Shown: positions 35,678-45,963, counted from the stretch's first letter. The stretch: 64,000 nucleotides of DNA from Candidatus Calescibacterium sp. (GCA_025060505.1 JANXBU010000011.1:1-64000); one strand, 5' to 3'. Numbers and translations: made by a program. The notes: a model not told the origin generated them from the letters alone.

Positions 35678-37282
35678 TCAGGAATTCGTACCATTTCTTG
35701 CTGAATATTCCAGAATTTTGTCAAACAAGGCCTCTATTGTGTGATGTTCTGAAACTATTTCTGGATATTTTCCAAGAATTCTTTCAACAGTCTTTGCTGT
35801 GACCCTTCCTATGCAAGCTATTACTTTTTTCATAATCCATTCCTTCGGAAACAATTCAGAAAAAAATTCAAAAGACAAGGAGGATGTGAATGTCAGAATA
35901 TCTGGATCGGCTTCTGTAAGCTTTTTCACATCTCCTTCTGTATGATTGTGTTTGGTTATCCTATATATATCAACATTTTTAACGAACTTTCCGTTTCTCT
36001 CAAGTTCAGACTCTATGTTTCTAACACCTTGGGCTCTCAGAAAGAACACATTTTTTATCTCGCTTCTTATAAGCTCATTCGCAAGCGCCTGAGTTGAAAA
36101 GTCAGAAGGTACCAGATCCGGTATTATTCCAAATTTCCTCAAAGAATATGCTGTCTTTTCCCCAACAGCGGCAATCTTAAAACCAAAAAACAAGCGTGAA
36201 TCGAAGCCCAACTCCAAAGCTGTATTGAAAAATATCTCCACACCATTCTGACTTGTAAAAACAATTACAGAATTTCTTCTCTCTTTTTCATCTAGACCAC
36301 CGATGAAAGCACAAAAATCTCCTATGTTTTTTCTGTGGTTTTCATCACTTTCTATCTTTATTGAAGGAAAAAGTATCGGATAACCTCCATTTTCAGAAAT
36401 CATAACCGCAAACTGGTATGACTGATCAATCGGACGCGTTATAACTATTTTTTTACCGAACAGAGCTTTTTCTTCAAACCACCTTAATTTTTTAGAAAGA
36501 GCAGAGACTCTACCTACAGCAAATATGGCAGGTGGAGATATCTTGTTTTCCTCAACTTCCTGTAATATGTCTTCAAGAGTTCCCAAAACAACTTTCTGAT
36601 TAGCAAGAGTTCCATTCTGGACTATTATGCATGGAGTTTTTGGATCAATATATTTTTTAAGTTCATTGACTATCTTCGGTAAAGGTTTTACAGTCATAAG
36701 AAACACAACAGTTCCACATTTCGATAGTGCAGAAAAATCGATCGCAGAACTTTCTTTCTCGGCTTCACTCCCAGTTACAACAGCAAATGATGATACGAAA
36801 TCCCTATGAGTTACAGGAACACCTGCATAAGCCAAAGCAGAGTAAAAAGAAGATATACCTGGAACAACTTCAAAATCTATGCCATGTTCTCGCAGATATT
36901 CGCATTCTTCCCCGCCTCTACCGAAAATAAATGGATCTCCTCCCTTGAACCTAACCACTTTTTTTCCATCCAAAGCATACCTTACAAGCAGATCATTTAT
37001 CTGATCCTGACTCAATGTATGCTTTGAAGCTTCTTTTCCAACATAAATTTTCTCTCCAGATGAAAATAGCTCAACAGCAATCTCAGGAGCAAGATGGTCG
37101 TATATTACAACATCGGCCTCCTGAAGTAATTTAATAGCTCTCAAACTTACAAGCAAAAAATCCCCCGGTCCTCCACCGACTATATAAACCTTGCCCTTCT
37201 TTCTTCTGTTATTATCTATATCTCGCTCCCTGTTGCCCTTATTATTGATTGTACTATATGTCTCGTAGGTTTTACTATCCAT
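35678..37282 (-). CDS. cobA-hemD: Uroporphyrinogen-III C-methyltransferase / uroporphyrinogen-III synthase fusion
   Basis: A 534-residue fusion. Residues about 30-270 are SUMT/CobA (VYIVGGGPGDFLLVSLRA, DVVIYDHL, RFKGGDPFIFGRGGEE, YAGVPVTHRD), which methylates uroporphyrinogen III to precorrin-2 using S-adenosylmethionine. Residues about 275-520 are HemD (KIVITRPIDQSYQFA, SQNGVEIFF, AAVGEKTAYSLRKFG, TFTSSLSFEFF, ACIGRVTAKT), which makes uroporphyrinogen III. Precorrin-2 feeds siroheme and cobalamin. A TAAATA element lies 7 nt before the ATG. It is divergent from recJ with 124 bp between starts. It sits next to a locus rich in cobalamin-type radical SAM enzymes. Confidence 0.93.
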   Translation of the reverse strand: MDSKTYETYSTINNKGNRERDIDNNRRKKGKVYIVGGGPGDFLLVSLRAIKLLQEADVVIYDHLAPEIAVELFSSGEKIYVGKEASKHTLSQDQINDLLVRYALDGKKVVRFKGGDPFIFGRGGEECEYLREHGIDFEVVPGISSFYSALAYAGVPVTHRDFVSSFAVVTGSEAEKESSAIDFSALSKCGTVVFLMTVKPLPKIVNELKKYIDPKTPCIIVQNGTLANQKVVLGTLEDILQEVEENKISPPAIFAVGRVSALSKKLRWFEEKALFGKKIVITRPIDQSYQFAVMISENGGYPILFPSIKIESDENHRKNIGDFCAFIGGLDEKERRNSVIVFTSQNGVEIFFNTALELGFDSRLFFGFKIAAVGEKTAYSLRKFGIIPDLVPSDFSTQALANELIRSEIKNVFFLRAQGVRNIESELERNGKFVKNVDIYRITKHNHTEGDVKKLTEADPDILTFTSSLSFEFFSELFPKEWIMKKVIACIGRVTAKTVERILGKYPEIVSEHHTIEALFDKILEYSARNGTNS

Positions 37283-37406
37283 CTCAAAGTATTTAGTTTC
37301 TCGGAAGACCAGATGTTCAATTTTAGAAAAGTGAAATAAAATTACAGTAAAAACATGAAACTGCCTAGCATAATAATAAACTTAAATAAAACAAAACTCT
37401 CAAACG

Positions 37407-39110
37407 ATGCCCGCTCTCAAAAAAAGAGTGAGATGGAGAAGAAAATCAGTTGATTTGGAAGTCGCTGAGAAAATATCAAATGAGCTAGGGATACCGAGTA
37501 TTGTTTCAAAAATTCTTGTATCACGCGGACAGAACACTCCAACCAAAGCGGAAAAATTTCTCAATCCCAAAATAGAAGATGCCGAAAATCCTTTTATTTT
37601 TCCAGATATGAAGAAAGCTTCTGAAAGACTCGCGAGAGCAATAATAAACAGAGAGAAAATAGGTATATTTTCAGATGCAGATGCAGATGGAATCTCCGCC
37701 GCAGCTATCTTACACAACTTTCTTACAGATGCAGGAATGACAAACGACTTGATTATAACAAAAGTTCCATCAAGAGACAAAGAAGGATACGGACTCTCCA
37801 AAGATTTTATACAGGATGCATATAGAAACGGAGTTAAACTTATCATAACAGCAGACTGCGGAGTAAGAAATCATTTTGAAATATCTTACGCCAAATCTCT
37901 TGGAATAGATGTTGTAGTCTGCGACCACCACCATATGGACTATTCTTTACCGGAATCGGCTTACGCTATACTTCATCCAAAAACAATACCAGAAGAAAGT
38001 GCATTGTCTTTTCTTTCGGGTGCTGGCGTTGCGTTTGAGCTCGTTGCAGGAACTCGTTCTGTTCTCAGAAAATTGGGTATTCAAACACCAAAACCCAGAA
38101 ATTATCTTGACATACTTTCCATAGGAACTGTTGGAGATATGGTTCCTCTGATTGGAGATAACAGAATATTTGTAAAATATGGTCTTGATATTCTTTCGCA
38201 AGGAACAGGAAACCTCGGACTACGCGCTCTGGTGCAGAGGAATAACCTCAAAGAAGTATATACATATGATCTGCAAATGAAAATCATACCAAGAATAAAC
38301 TCATCTGGAAGAGCCGGAAAACCCGAAATATCATTCAAACTACTCACAGAACAAAACCCAAAGAGAGTATCTGAAATATCAGATGAAATAGAAGAAGCAA
38401 ACCAGTGGAGAAAAGAAAAAGTCCAAGCTATCTTAGATGAAATAGAACTTCTTGGGATAGCCGACGATAATCAAAAACACTGTATAGTTGCTTACGGAGA
38501 AGACTGGCCGGAAGGAGTAGTAGGTCTTGTAGCCGCAAGGTTGCTTGAAAAAACCGGGAAACCAACATGCGTAATATCCGTAAGAAAAGATGAAGCAAGA
38601 GGATCAATCAGATCACCAGATTTTCTCAACATAATGGGAATACTTGAAAAAGTCTCTCCACTTCTTAGAAAATACGGAGGCCATGCCCAAGCAGCCGGAA
38701 TATCGCTTGATCCAGACAAAATAGAAGATTTCAAACACGCATTTGAAATGGAAATCAGAAAAAACCTTGAAAACTCCCTGAATGTAATTCTTGATTACGA
38801 CGACGATATTGTTCTTGATACAATAGATAATCAATCAATCTACGAGATAATTAAACTCGAACCTTTTGGAGAAGGAAATCCTTTGCCTTTGTTCATAATT
38901 GACTGTGATATTGTTGAATCAAAAATTGTAGGTGGAGAACACATCAAACTCTATGCTAAAACTAAAAATGGTAGAATACCGATGATCGCTTTTGGATACG
39001 CTAAAAAAATTCAGCCGTTTGTCGGAAGATCCAAGATGTTCGCCAAACTCAGACCCTCTCAAATAGACGGCGCAGAATTTGAAGTGATAGATATTATAAC
39101 TGATTTCTAA
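37407..39110 (+). CDS. recJ: Single-stranded-DNA-specific exonuclease RecJ
   Basis: A 567-residue DHH-family 5'-3' exonuclease used in recombination and repair. Metal-binding motifs are FSDADADGISAA (about 88-98), TADCGVRN (about 148-155) and VVCDHHHMD (about 170-178). The DHHA1 domain contains GEDWPEGVVGLVAARL and the GGHAQAAG motif. The C-terminal OB-like domain is present (FGEGNPLPLF...). Length is normal. No Shine-Dalgarno is seen before the ATG. Confidence 0.95.
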   Translation: MPALKKRVRWRRKSVDLEVAEKISNELGIPSIVSKILVSRGQNTPTKAEKFLNPKIEDAENPFIFPDMKKASERLARAIINREKIGIFSDADADGISAAAILHNFLTDAGMTNDLIITKVPSRDKEGYGLSKDFIQDAYRNGVKLIITADCGVRNHFEISYAKSLGIDVVVCDHHHMDYSLPESAYAILHPKTIPEESALSFLSGAGVAFELVAGTRSVLRKLGIQTPKPRNYLDILSIGTVGDMVPLIGDNRIFVKYGLDILSQGTGNLGLRALVQRNNLKEVYTYDLQMKIIPRINSSGRAGKPEISFKLLTEQNPKRVSEISDEIEEANQWRKEKVQAILDEIELLGIADDNQKHCIVAYGEDWPEGVVGLVAARLLEKTGKPTCVISVRKDEARGSIRSPDFLNIMGILEKVSPLLRKYGGHAQAAGISLDPDKIEDFKHAFEMEIRKNLENSLNVILDYDDDIVLDTIDNQSIYEIIKLEPFGEGNPLPLFIIDCDIVESKIVGGEHIKLYAKTKNGRIPMIAFGYAKKIQPFVGRSKMFAKLRPSQIDGAEFEVIDIITDF

Positions 39111-39204
39111 CAGATAAAAATTAAGTAATCTCAAAGAATCAGAAAATTCCATAAAAGCTCATTCTGAATATGAATTACATAAACAAAAATAAGCAATTAT
39201 ATAA

Positions 39205-39882
39205 ATGAAAGACATAGCAGTTTCAATACACCAACCGCAATACTTACCTTATCTTGGATACATACACAAGATGAAACTAGCTGATGTTTTTGTGTTTCTT
39301 GATGATGTTCAGTTCAAAAAAAACGAATGGCAAAACAGAAACAGAGTCAAAGGAACAAACGGTCAGATCATATGGCTCACCATACCTGTTCTACATAATT
39401 TCGGACAGAAAATAAATGAAGTTGTAATTAAAAACTCAATACCCTGGCAAAAACAGCACAGAAACACACTGAAAACATACTACTCAAAAGCTCAACACTT
39501 TCACATGATAGAAAAATTCAACAAACTCTGGTCTGAACAATATGAAAAACTCGTTGATGCAAATATAGATTCAGTAAAAATCTTGGCAGAAATATTCGAA
39601 GTAAAATCAAAATTCATCCTCTCCTCATCGCTGAGAATAGAAAAAACAAAAACAGAGAGACTTGTAGCAATATGCAAGGAACTTGGCGGTAAGATCTACA
39701 TATCTGGTGTAGGAGCAAGAGAATATCTTGATGAAAGCGCTTTTGCAAGAGAAGGAATAGAGATAGTTTGGCAAAAGTTTGAGCATCCTGTATACCCGCA
39801 ACTTCATGGAGAATTTATACCTAATCTTTCAGCAATAGATCTGGTGCTCAATGTTGGTGAGAAAGCAAAAGATATGATATAG
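39205..39882 (+). CDS. WbqC family protein
   Basis: 225 residues, a near-complete match by eye to the WbqC-like family: SIHQPQYLPYLGYIHKM at the start, FLDDVQFKKNEWQNRN, and IYISGVGAREYLDE in the middle. WbqC proteins occur in O-antigen and other surface-polysaccharide loci; their biochemical function is poorly defined. It marks the start of the glycan/radical-SAM region. The ATG is preceded by AATTATATAA and no Shine-Dalgarno. The 245 bp after it show nothing recognisable. Confidence 0.88.
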   Translation: MKDIAVSIHQPQYLPYLGYIHKMKLADVFVFLDDVQFKKNEWQNRNRVKGTNGQIIWLTIPVLHNFGQKINEVVIKNSIPWQKQHRNTLKTYYSKAQHFHMIEKFNKLWSEQYEKLVDANIDSVKILAEIFEVKSKFILSSSLRIEKTKTERLVAICKELGGKIYISGVGAREYLDESAFAREGIEIVWQKFEHPVYPQLHGEFIPNLSAIDLVLNVGEKAKDMI

Positions 39883-40127
39883 AATTGAAACAAAACATAG
39901 ATTTAGAAAAAAGTTCAGAATAATATGATTACACCAAAGAAATACAATAATTCCAAATAGAAATCATTATATCTAATTTGCTCTACCAATATCTCAGATC
40001 CACATAAGAACAACACAGGTAGCTTCCAGGCTATTAATTTCATTATATGAATTTCTTGGTAAAGCATACAAGTATCACCGCAAAACAAAGCTTACTAGCT
40101 AAAATGAAACAAAATAAATCTTGCAAT

Positions 40128-41513
40128 TTAGGATGTAAGAATAGAGGAAATGATTCTGAATATAACTTTAAGCTGAGCTATTGACTTGATCTTTCTTAAA
40201 TTCTTAAGAAGAAATTTTGGCCTTACATAAAAAGCAAAATAAGCAAAAGCCTGAATAAATCTCAGAATAAGAGAACCAACTTTTCTTTCCACAAATTTTG
40301 AAGAACGATACAGATTGAAAGTAGAAATTATTTTATCCCACATTTCAATCGGATATTTTCCCTTTATATTTCTCCACTCATCCGTTCCGGGAAAAGGATT
40401 GAATATAAAGTATCCAGCCTTGTTTATGGGAGCAGAAAGCGAGAAAGAAATTGTTCTGACCATGTCTCTTAAGTTTTCAGTTGGATAACCAATAATGAAG
40501 TTCCCCTGAACATGGAATTTATACTTCTCAATTAGTTTCAGTTTATCTATTACTTTCTGGATGCTTAGTTTTTTCTTCATAAAATCAAGAGTCTTTTGAT
40601 TATAAGACTCAATACCAAGAGCAAAAGCATAAAATCCAGCTTTTTTCATAAGCTCAAGTATCTGTTCATCAACGAGATCAACTCTTATTCCAGACGGCAG
40701 AGCAAACCTCACCGGAAAATTTGCTTCAATAAGAGAATTGAGAAGTCCAATTAACCATTTTCTTGGAGCAATTGTAATGTTATCGTCTATTATATGTATC
40801 TCCTCCATCCTATACTTGGAAACCAGAAGTTCTATCTCAGATATTATATATTTATGTTCTCTTGTTCTGATAATTTTACCTGATATAGCTGGAACACCGC
40901 AGAATGAGCAAGGATATGGACATCCACGCGTTGTTACTATTTGAGCTATTTTTGTTTTTTCAGAAAATATGCCTATTGGCAATGGTGGATATGTATCTGG
41001 CCTTACAAGATCCCAAGCTGGCAAAGGGTATCTGTTTACATCAACAAACTCCCTATGATTTACTACTATCTCACCGTTTTTCCTCCAAACCAGATTCGGT
41101 ATATCGTTATGTTTCTGTTTTGTTATTTTTATCAAAGTTTCCTCACCATCTCCCACGCAAGCAAAATCTACACTTTTGAGAAAATACAATGTATGCTCAG
41201 GTTCAAAAGTTGGATGCGGACCTCCCACAACTATTATGGTATCTGGTGAAACCTTTTTTATCTCATCCGAATATTGCCTCACAGATCTAATTAGCGGACT
41301 CAGAACATAAAAACCAACAACATCAAATTTCTCTCTCTTTACTATTGTTGCTAATTTCTCTGGACTAATCCTATCTTTCGCAGCATCAATTATCTGAACA
41401 TCATAGCCATTCATTATAATAGATGAAGCAAGATAACCAAGCGATTGCGGCTGAAGAAATCCAAACATTTTTCTTTCAAGATCGGCAGGATTTACAAGAA
41501 GAAATTTCATCAT
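40128..41513 (-). CDS. B12-binding-type radical SAM enzyme (1 of 7)
   Basis: About 461 residues from the ATG pair at 41513/41510; the longer frame upstream lacks a sensible start. Residues 1-150 form the cobalamin-binding-like Rossmann domain (KFLLVNPAD, VVGFYVLSPL, VVGGPHPTFEPE, CVGDGEETL). The radical SAM cluster motif is GCPYPCSFC (Cys198, 202, 205). HIIDDNIT and FALGIESYNQ follow, and the C-terminus has the FYVRPKFL motif common in this group. The classical DxHxxG cobalamin motif is absent, as in many BchE-like members. Its closest relative in the window is the enzyme at 57997. The substrate is unknown; by family a methyl transfer, cyclisation or oxidation on a lipid, sugar or cofactor. 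Confidence 0.85.
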   Translation of the reverse strand: MMKFLLVNPADLERKMFGFLQPQSLGYLASSIIMNGYDVQIIDAAKDRISPEKLATIVKREKFDVVGFYVLSPLIRSVRQYSDEIKKVSPDTIIVVGGPHPTFEPEHTLYFLKSVDFACVGDGEETLIKITKQKHNDIPNLVWRKNGEIVVNHREFVDVNRYPLPAWDLVRPDTYPPLPIGIFSEKTKIAQIVTTRGCPYPCSFCGVPAISGKIIRTREHKYIISEIELLVSKYRMEEIHIIDDNITIAPRKWLIGLLNSLIEANFPVRFALPSGIRVDLVDEQILELMKKAGFYAFALGIESYNQKTLDFMKKKLSIQKVIDKLKLIEKYKFHVQGNFIIGYPTENLRDMVRTISFSLSAPINKAGYFIFNPFPGTDEWRNIKGKYPIEMWDKIISTFNLYRSSKFVERKVGSLILRFIQAFAYFAFYVRPKFLLKNLRKIKSIAQLKVIFRIISSILTS

Positions 41514-41639
41514 CCATTCATTAGATTTTAGTTTCAGAAAAAACAAATTAGCAAATAATAAACACACCGAACAATGAAGCAATATTAAAATGGTAAGTTT
41601 TGATAATACAACAGAGTTTAGAGATTTAGAAGTTAAAAT

Positions 41640-42599
41640 ATGAAAAAAACAAAGCTTGTAGCTGGAATAGTTCTTGTTGTTGTGGCTCTAGAAATATTCT
41701 TGAGATTTTTCTTTACTCTGGGTTATAATCTCCTTTCCTTCAAAATAATAGCTCCTCTTTCAGTTAACATAAATTCACTTAGAGAAAAAGTTCTTTCAGA
41801 TGAGAGATTCTTTTCAACAAAGCATCCAGAACTTGGATTTGTCATAAAACCGAACATCAATATATCTTACCAAGCAAAAGAAATAAGCAATGATATACCT
41901 TCTGTATCTTACAGAACCATAGATGTTTTTGGAGACGGAAAATTTGGAGCTCGGGATGACGGAATAGATAAAAAACTCTGGGCAATCGCAATTGGTGACT
42001 CCTACGCATTCTGCTATTCTATTGAAATGAGCAGATGTTGGGTAGAGATAATAGAAAATGAAACAGGAAAAGATGTTCTGAACTTAGGAACTCCCGGAAC
42101 AGGCACATACCAGCAGTACAAAATCCTTGAATATTTTTTGAGAAGATATAATCAGAAACCAGAGTTTGTATTCCTTATGTTCAATTTCACAGATTACCTC
42201 GATGACCAGTGCTATCTACACAGAAAAAACTGCAACATTTTCTCACCAAACACATCTTTTCTTTTTGAAGATACATTTTTGGGCAACTTCTATATTATAG
42301 GCGTATTTAAAACTGTTATTGATTCAATTCAAACCAGAAAAACATACTCCTACCTTATGGAACCAGAAACAACTTATTTGAAGAACATCAAAGATGTATG
42401 CTCATGCGAAGTTATACTGATACCGGCTTACAACTATGTTAAGAACCTGCGAATATGTAGCTCATATCATTGTGTTAGACTAAACTATACAGAAGATATG
42501 TTTATGAAAGAACATCATAATGAAAAGGCACAAGATTATATTGCGAAAAAAGTTATTGAATATCTCAAAACCAACTTTAATCAGAACTTTCAGGAATGA
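41640..42599 (+). CDS. SGNH-hydrolase-like membrane-anchored protein A
   Basis: 319 residues with an N-terminal transmembrane anchor (about 7-26). Block I of the SGNH fold is IAIGDSYAF (Ser121), with a GTPGTGTYQQ block (about 147-156) and MFNFTD (about 189) as further blocks. The usual catalytic DxxH near the C-terminus reads KEHHNEKA, so the Asp position is Lys. A region rich in cysteine (CSCEV, CSSYHC) precedes it. By family it could be an acyl esterase or acetyltransferase-like enzyme of envelope polysaccharides (AlgJ/AlgX type). It is a paralogue of 44943-45950 (shared RDDGIDK...GDS). The stop overlaps the next ATG. Confidence 0.7.
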   Translation: MKKTKLVAGIVLVVVALEIFLRFFFTLGYNLLSFKIIAPLSVNINSLREKVLSDERFFSTKHPELGFVIKPNINISYQAKEISNDIPSVSYRTIDVFGDGKFGARDDGIDKKLWAIAIGDSYAFCYSIEMSRCWVEIIENETGKDVLNLGTPGTGTYQQYKILEYFLRRYNQKPEFVFLMFNFTDYLDDQCYLHRKNCNIFSPNTSFLFEDTFLGNFYIIGVFKTVIDSIQTRKTYSYLMEPETTYLKNIKDVCSCEVILIPAYNYVKNLRICSSYHCVRLNYTEDMFMKEHHNEKAQDYIAKKVIEYLKTNFNQNFQE

Positions 42600-43342
42600 A
42601 ACTAAGCATAGTTATACCGTTTAAAGATGAAAAAGATCTACTACCTGCTTTAATAAACCATATTTTGCAGAGCGTACCTATTCAGAAAGAAATCATAGCT
42701 GTGTATGATGAAAAAAGCTCAGATGTTGCTCGCTATATTGAAAAAGCTGTAAAGAACTTCTCAGATATCAACGATGAAATCAAATTTCTGAAGAACAAAT
42801 ATGGAAGTGGTGTTCCCAACGCAATAAGAACTGCTCTGGAGCACTGCACAGGAGATCCCATTGTTTTTATGACCGCAGATTTCTCAGATGATCCAAAAAC
42901 TATTAACCAAATGATAGAAAAAATAAAAGAAGGGTCAGACATAGTTTGTGGGTCAAGATTCTCAAAAGGAGGTGGATATCTAAATGGCAACCTATTGAAA
43001 AAGCTAGCTTCTCAAATGACAGGGGTTTCCCTTCATTACATCACTGGAATACCAACAAAAGACATCACCAACACCTTCAAAATGTTCAGAAAGAAAGTTC
43101 TTGAAGATGTAGGAGTCAAAGGTGATGGATTTGAGTGGGCAATGAGAGCTACATGCAAATCGTTTTACAAAGGTTACAGAATATCAGAAGTTCCACACGT
43201 ATGGAGAGAAATGAGAAAAGAAAAGAAAACAAATTTCAAAACAAAATGGATTATAAACTACCTGAAAATATATGTCTGGACTATTATGAACAGATTTAGA
43301 ACTTTCAGAGAATCATACATAGCACATATTTTTGAAGTTTAG
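42596..43342 (+). CDS. Family 2 glycosyltransferase (polyprenyl-phosphate sugar synthase-like)
   Basis: A 248-residue GT-A enzyme. SIVIPFKDEKDLLP starts the nucleotide-binding half; FMTADFSDDP is the DxD-type metal site in the same context as dolichyl-phosphate mannose synthases; VCGSRFSKGGGY and DITNTFKMFRKKVL follow. Such enzymes load a sugar onto polyprenyl phosphate, which would supply the GT-C/PMT-like membrane enzymes found nearby. No C-terminal transmembrane helices are present. Its ATG overlaps the stop of the SGNH-like gene (ATGA), so the pair is likely co-translated. Confidence 0.88.
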   Translation: MKLSIVIPFKDEKDLLPALINHILQSVPIQKEIIAVYDEKSSDVARYIEKAVKNFSDINDEIKFLKNKYGSGVPNAIRTALEHCTGDPIVFMTADFSDDPKTINQMIEKIKEGSDIVCGSRFSKGGGYLNGNLLKKLASQMTGVSLHYITGIPTKDITNTFKMFRKKVLEDVGVKGDGFEWAMRATCKSFYKGYRISEVPHVWREMRKEKKTNFKTKWIINYLKIYVWTIMNRFRTFRESYIAHIFEV

Positions 43343-43438
43343 AATTATTTAGAATTATCAGAGCACCTATATACCAAAGCAATCAAAAAATCGCTAAATA
43401 GATTAAACGAAACAAAGATAGAAAAAATCACTAAAAAA

Positions 43439-44965
43439 TTATAAAAAGAAAATTACAAAATGTTCTCCAAATTTAAAAACCTCTTTCGGTTCAAGATATT
43501 TCTGCATATCCTCAAAAGAAACTCCGTAAGCCGAACATGATAGGTCAAATCCAATTGCTCTGTATCTTGATCTTATGAATTTGATATTTCTCTGAACATT
43601 TCCGAGAACCTGATGACAGACAAAATAATCTATATTCAACTTACCTTCTGAAAGAACATAGGGAAAGCCAACCGAAAGAGGAGCAGAAATGAATAACATT
43701 TTCTCATCATCTAAATTCTGAATGAGAAAATTTGTTACCTCCTTTTGAATCTGCAAAGGAGAACCATAACCTATTTTCAGAAAAAACTCCGATCTTTCCC
43801 CCTTCATCTCAGATCTAGGATCTCTTGAAAAATCAGCGGAAGATATAAGAACTGATAGAACAATAAAAAACACAATCAAAACAAAACCTACAAGCTTCTT
43901 GGCTCTGCCAAGGACATACAATATCGGGAAAAAACAAAATGGAGTAAACATAGAAAAATATTTTCTCCATCTTGAGAATCTATCAAAAACAATCTCTCTA
44001 TCATTTACAACAAAAAATAGGAAAATCAGAGAAGCAACAAAAATTATAAGACCTGTAATATTTATAATCAATATCACTTCTTTCACTTTATCTCTCACCT
44101 TACCTGATGCCAGAAGAATCAATGATATAACAAAAGAAATCAGATTTATATTCAGAAATATAACATGCGGGAATGTGAATAGATAGATGAAGACCTTCAA
44201 TTTCTCTACAAAAGTATCTCTTTTTTCTCCGAGCTGACCATAATACAAATTTGATAAATCCGGATGCATAAGCAATATTAGAATCGGAACAAGCACAAGA
44301 AATACAAGAGCGAAAAAGTTTAGCAAACCGAACATTTTATAATTCATACCTTCAAAAAATCTCCTACCAATAAAATACATAATTAGCAAAAAGAGAATAA
44401 ACCAAGAGGTATTGAGGTGCAAAGCCAAGATCAGAAAAAGAACTTTTATCCTTACATTGCTTGAAAGAAGCGCTAAATAAAACATACAAAATGAAAGTAT
44501 GATCGGGTTCATCTCATAGATATATGAAATAAAGCCTATATGCATCTGAAATGCAATGGTCCCAAGAACAGATATCCAGAAATCAAATATCCTTGAGAGC
44601 AAAACATAAACCACAAAAGAACAAACTATATATGTGATCAAATTGAAAAGTCTCAGATAAAATGGGTCAAGTTTTAAGTTCCATATAGTCTTCAGAACAA
44701 AAGATGATAAATATCCTACATTGTATTGACTTGAAATTAGAGAAACATCCCCAAAACCGGGTATTCGCATCACAGCTGGTGGGAAATCATCGTAATAAAT
44801 CTCAAAAGACTTTTCGTTACCTGAACCGAAATTTTTGACATATATAAATTCACCAGTTGTTATACCAAGACTTTTTATTCCTTTGTAAGCATGTATTGAG
44901 ACGAAAAAAAGCGTTAGAGAAATTATCAGGAAACCTATTAGCTTAATTCTGCTTTCTCTCTTCAT
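43439..44965 (-). CDS. Polytopic membrane protein, possible GT-C glycosyltransferase
   Basis: 508 residues with about ten hydrophobic helices and a C-terminal soluble tail of about 110 residues. An N-terminal signal-anchor and an extracytoplasmic first loop containing acidic residues (EIYYDDFPPAV) fit the general plan of GT-C enzymes, but I see no firm signature. The start overlaps the 3' end of the upstream SGNH-like gene by 23 bp, so the two are coupled. The substrate would be a lipid-linked sugar if the assignment is right. Confidence 0.5.
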   Translation of the reverse strand: MKRESRIKLIGFLIISLTLFFVSIHAYKGIKSLGITTGEFIYVKNFGSGNEKSFEIYYDDFPPAVMRIPGFGDVSLISSQYNVGYLSSFVLKTIWNLKLDPFYLRLFNLITYIVCSFVVYVLLSRIFDFWISVLGTIAFQMHIGFISYIYEMNPIILSFCMFYLALLSSNVRIKVLFLILALHLNTSWFILFLLIMYFIGRRFFEGMNYKMFGLLNFFALVFLVLVPILILLMHPDLSNLYYGQLGEKRDTFVEKLKVFIYLFTFPHVIFLNINLISFVISLILLASGKVRDKVKEVILIINITGLIIFVASLIFLFFVVNDREIVFDRFSRWRKYFSMFTPFCFFPILYVLGRAKKLVGFVLIVFFIVLSVLISSADFSRDPRSEMKGERSEFFLKIGYGSPLQIQKEVTNFLIQNLDDEKMLFISAPLSVGFPYVLSEGKLNIDYFVCHQVLGNVQRNIKFIRSRYRAIGFDLSCSAYGVSFEDMQKYLEPKEVFKFGEHFVIFFL

Positions 44966-45950
44966 TATGTACGAAGTCTAATATCTGTTGAGCGAGGAAC
45001 CTTGAACCCTTTGGATTGTGGTGCCTATCGTTTGGTATAAACATGTCTTCGGTATATTTCGGATAAATGCATCTGTATTTTGAGCAAAGCCTTGGCTTCA
45101 CAATAGATCTATATGAGTATATTATGATAAGCTTACAACCTATATTTTGACATATATCTTCTGCTTCATTGAAGACTTTTGCATCCGGTTCTCTTGGTTG
45201 TTCATCAAAAGTGAAACGAAATTTTACTACATCATACAGAGTTAAAATAAATCCTACAAGGAATGAATAATTTATAAGCCCCAAAGCACTGTTGGCAGGA
45301 GTATATATAAACAGAGGAGAAAAAATATTGCACATCTTGCCTTCAAGAAAACAAAGATCATCTTGATAATCTGTGAATGTTATTTGCCAGAAGATGTACT
45401 TTATACTCTGCTTTCTATCTCCAAGCTTCTGAAAAACTTTCTTTAACATCAAAAGCTCCTGATATGTTCCCCAGCCATAAACACCTGTATTTATTACATC
45501 AAGGTTGCTCTCATTTTCCACGATCTCAACCCAGCAGTCTTTCATATCAAGGTGCATACAGAAGGTAAAAGAATCTCCAACAGCCAAAGCAAAAAGCTCC
45601 TTGTCTATACCATCATCTCTCAAACCGAATTCTCCATCGCCAAATAAATCTTTTGTCTCATAAAGTATATCTTGACCATAAGGATTTCTGATGTAAAACT
45701 TGTGATCTGGTTTGAAAACATACGCGAGTTCCTTATGAGGTATTGTTGAACCTATCTGCTCATCTAAATTTCGCAACTCAACAACGTTCTTGACCATAAC
45801 GTGTGTCATCGTTTGAATAATGTTAGGTAATGGTAAGTTCATAGAGATCAGAGCTTTTGGAACAAAGTAGAAAAAAAGCCTTGAAATTATTTCAAGAGAA
45901 AATAAGATAACAAGAATAATCAAAAAATATTTAAGGACTGAGCGAGCCAT
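44943..45950 (-). CDS. SGNH-hydrolase-like membrane-anchored protein B
   Basis: About 335 residues. I place the start at 45950: the longer frame has an unlikely N-terminus, whereas MARSVLKYFLIILVILF is a signal anchor and TAAATT lies exactly 7 nt upstream. It shares LRDDGIDKELFALAVGDSFTF with paralogue A; the nucleophile would be Ser127. The C-terminal block reads NDRHHNPKG, with the expected DxxH, so this copy keeps the full Ser-His-Asp pattern. It is first in a unit with the membrane protein 43439-44965. Confidence 0.72.
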   Translation of the reverse strand: MARSVLKYFLIILVILFSLEIISRLFFYFVPKALISMNLPLPNIIQTMTHVMVKNVVELRNLDEQIGSTIPHKELAYVFKPDHKFYIRNPYGQDILYETKDLFGDGEFGLRDDGIDKELFALAVGDSFTFCMHLDMKDCWVEIVENESNLDVINTGVYGWGTYQELLMLKKVFQKLGDRKQSIKYIFWQITFTDYQDDLCFLEGKMCNIFSPLFIYTPANSALGLINYSFLVGFILTLYDVVKFRFTFDEQPREPDAKVFNEAEDICQNIGCKLIIIYSYRSIVKPRLCSKYRCIYPKYTEDMFIPNDRHHNPKGSRFLAQQILDFVHNEERKQN

Positions 45951-45957
45951 ATATTTA

Positions 45958-45963
45958 AATTTA
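45958..45963 (-). promoter_or_regulatory. Candidate leaderless -10 element
   Basis: TAAATT on the minus strand ends exactly 7 nt before the ATG at 45950 and supports that start over the upstream one. Confidence 0.4.
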
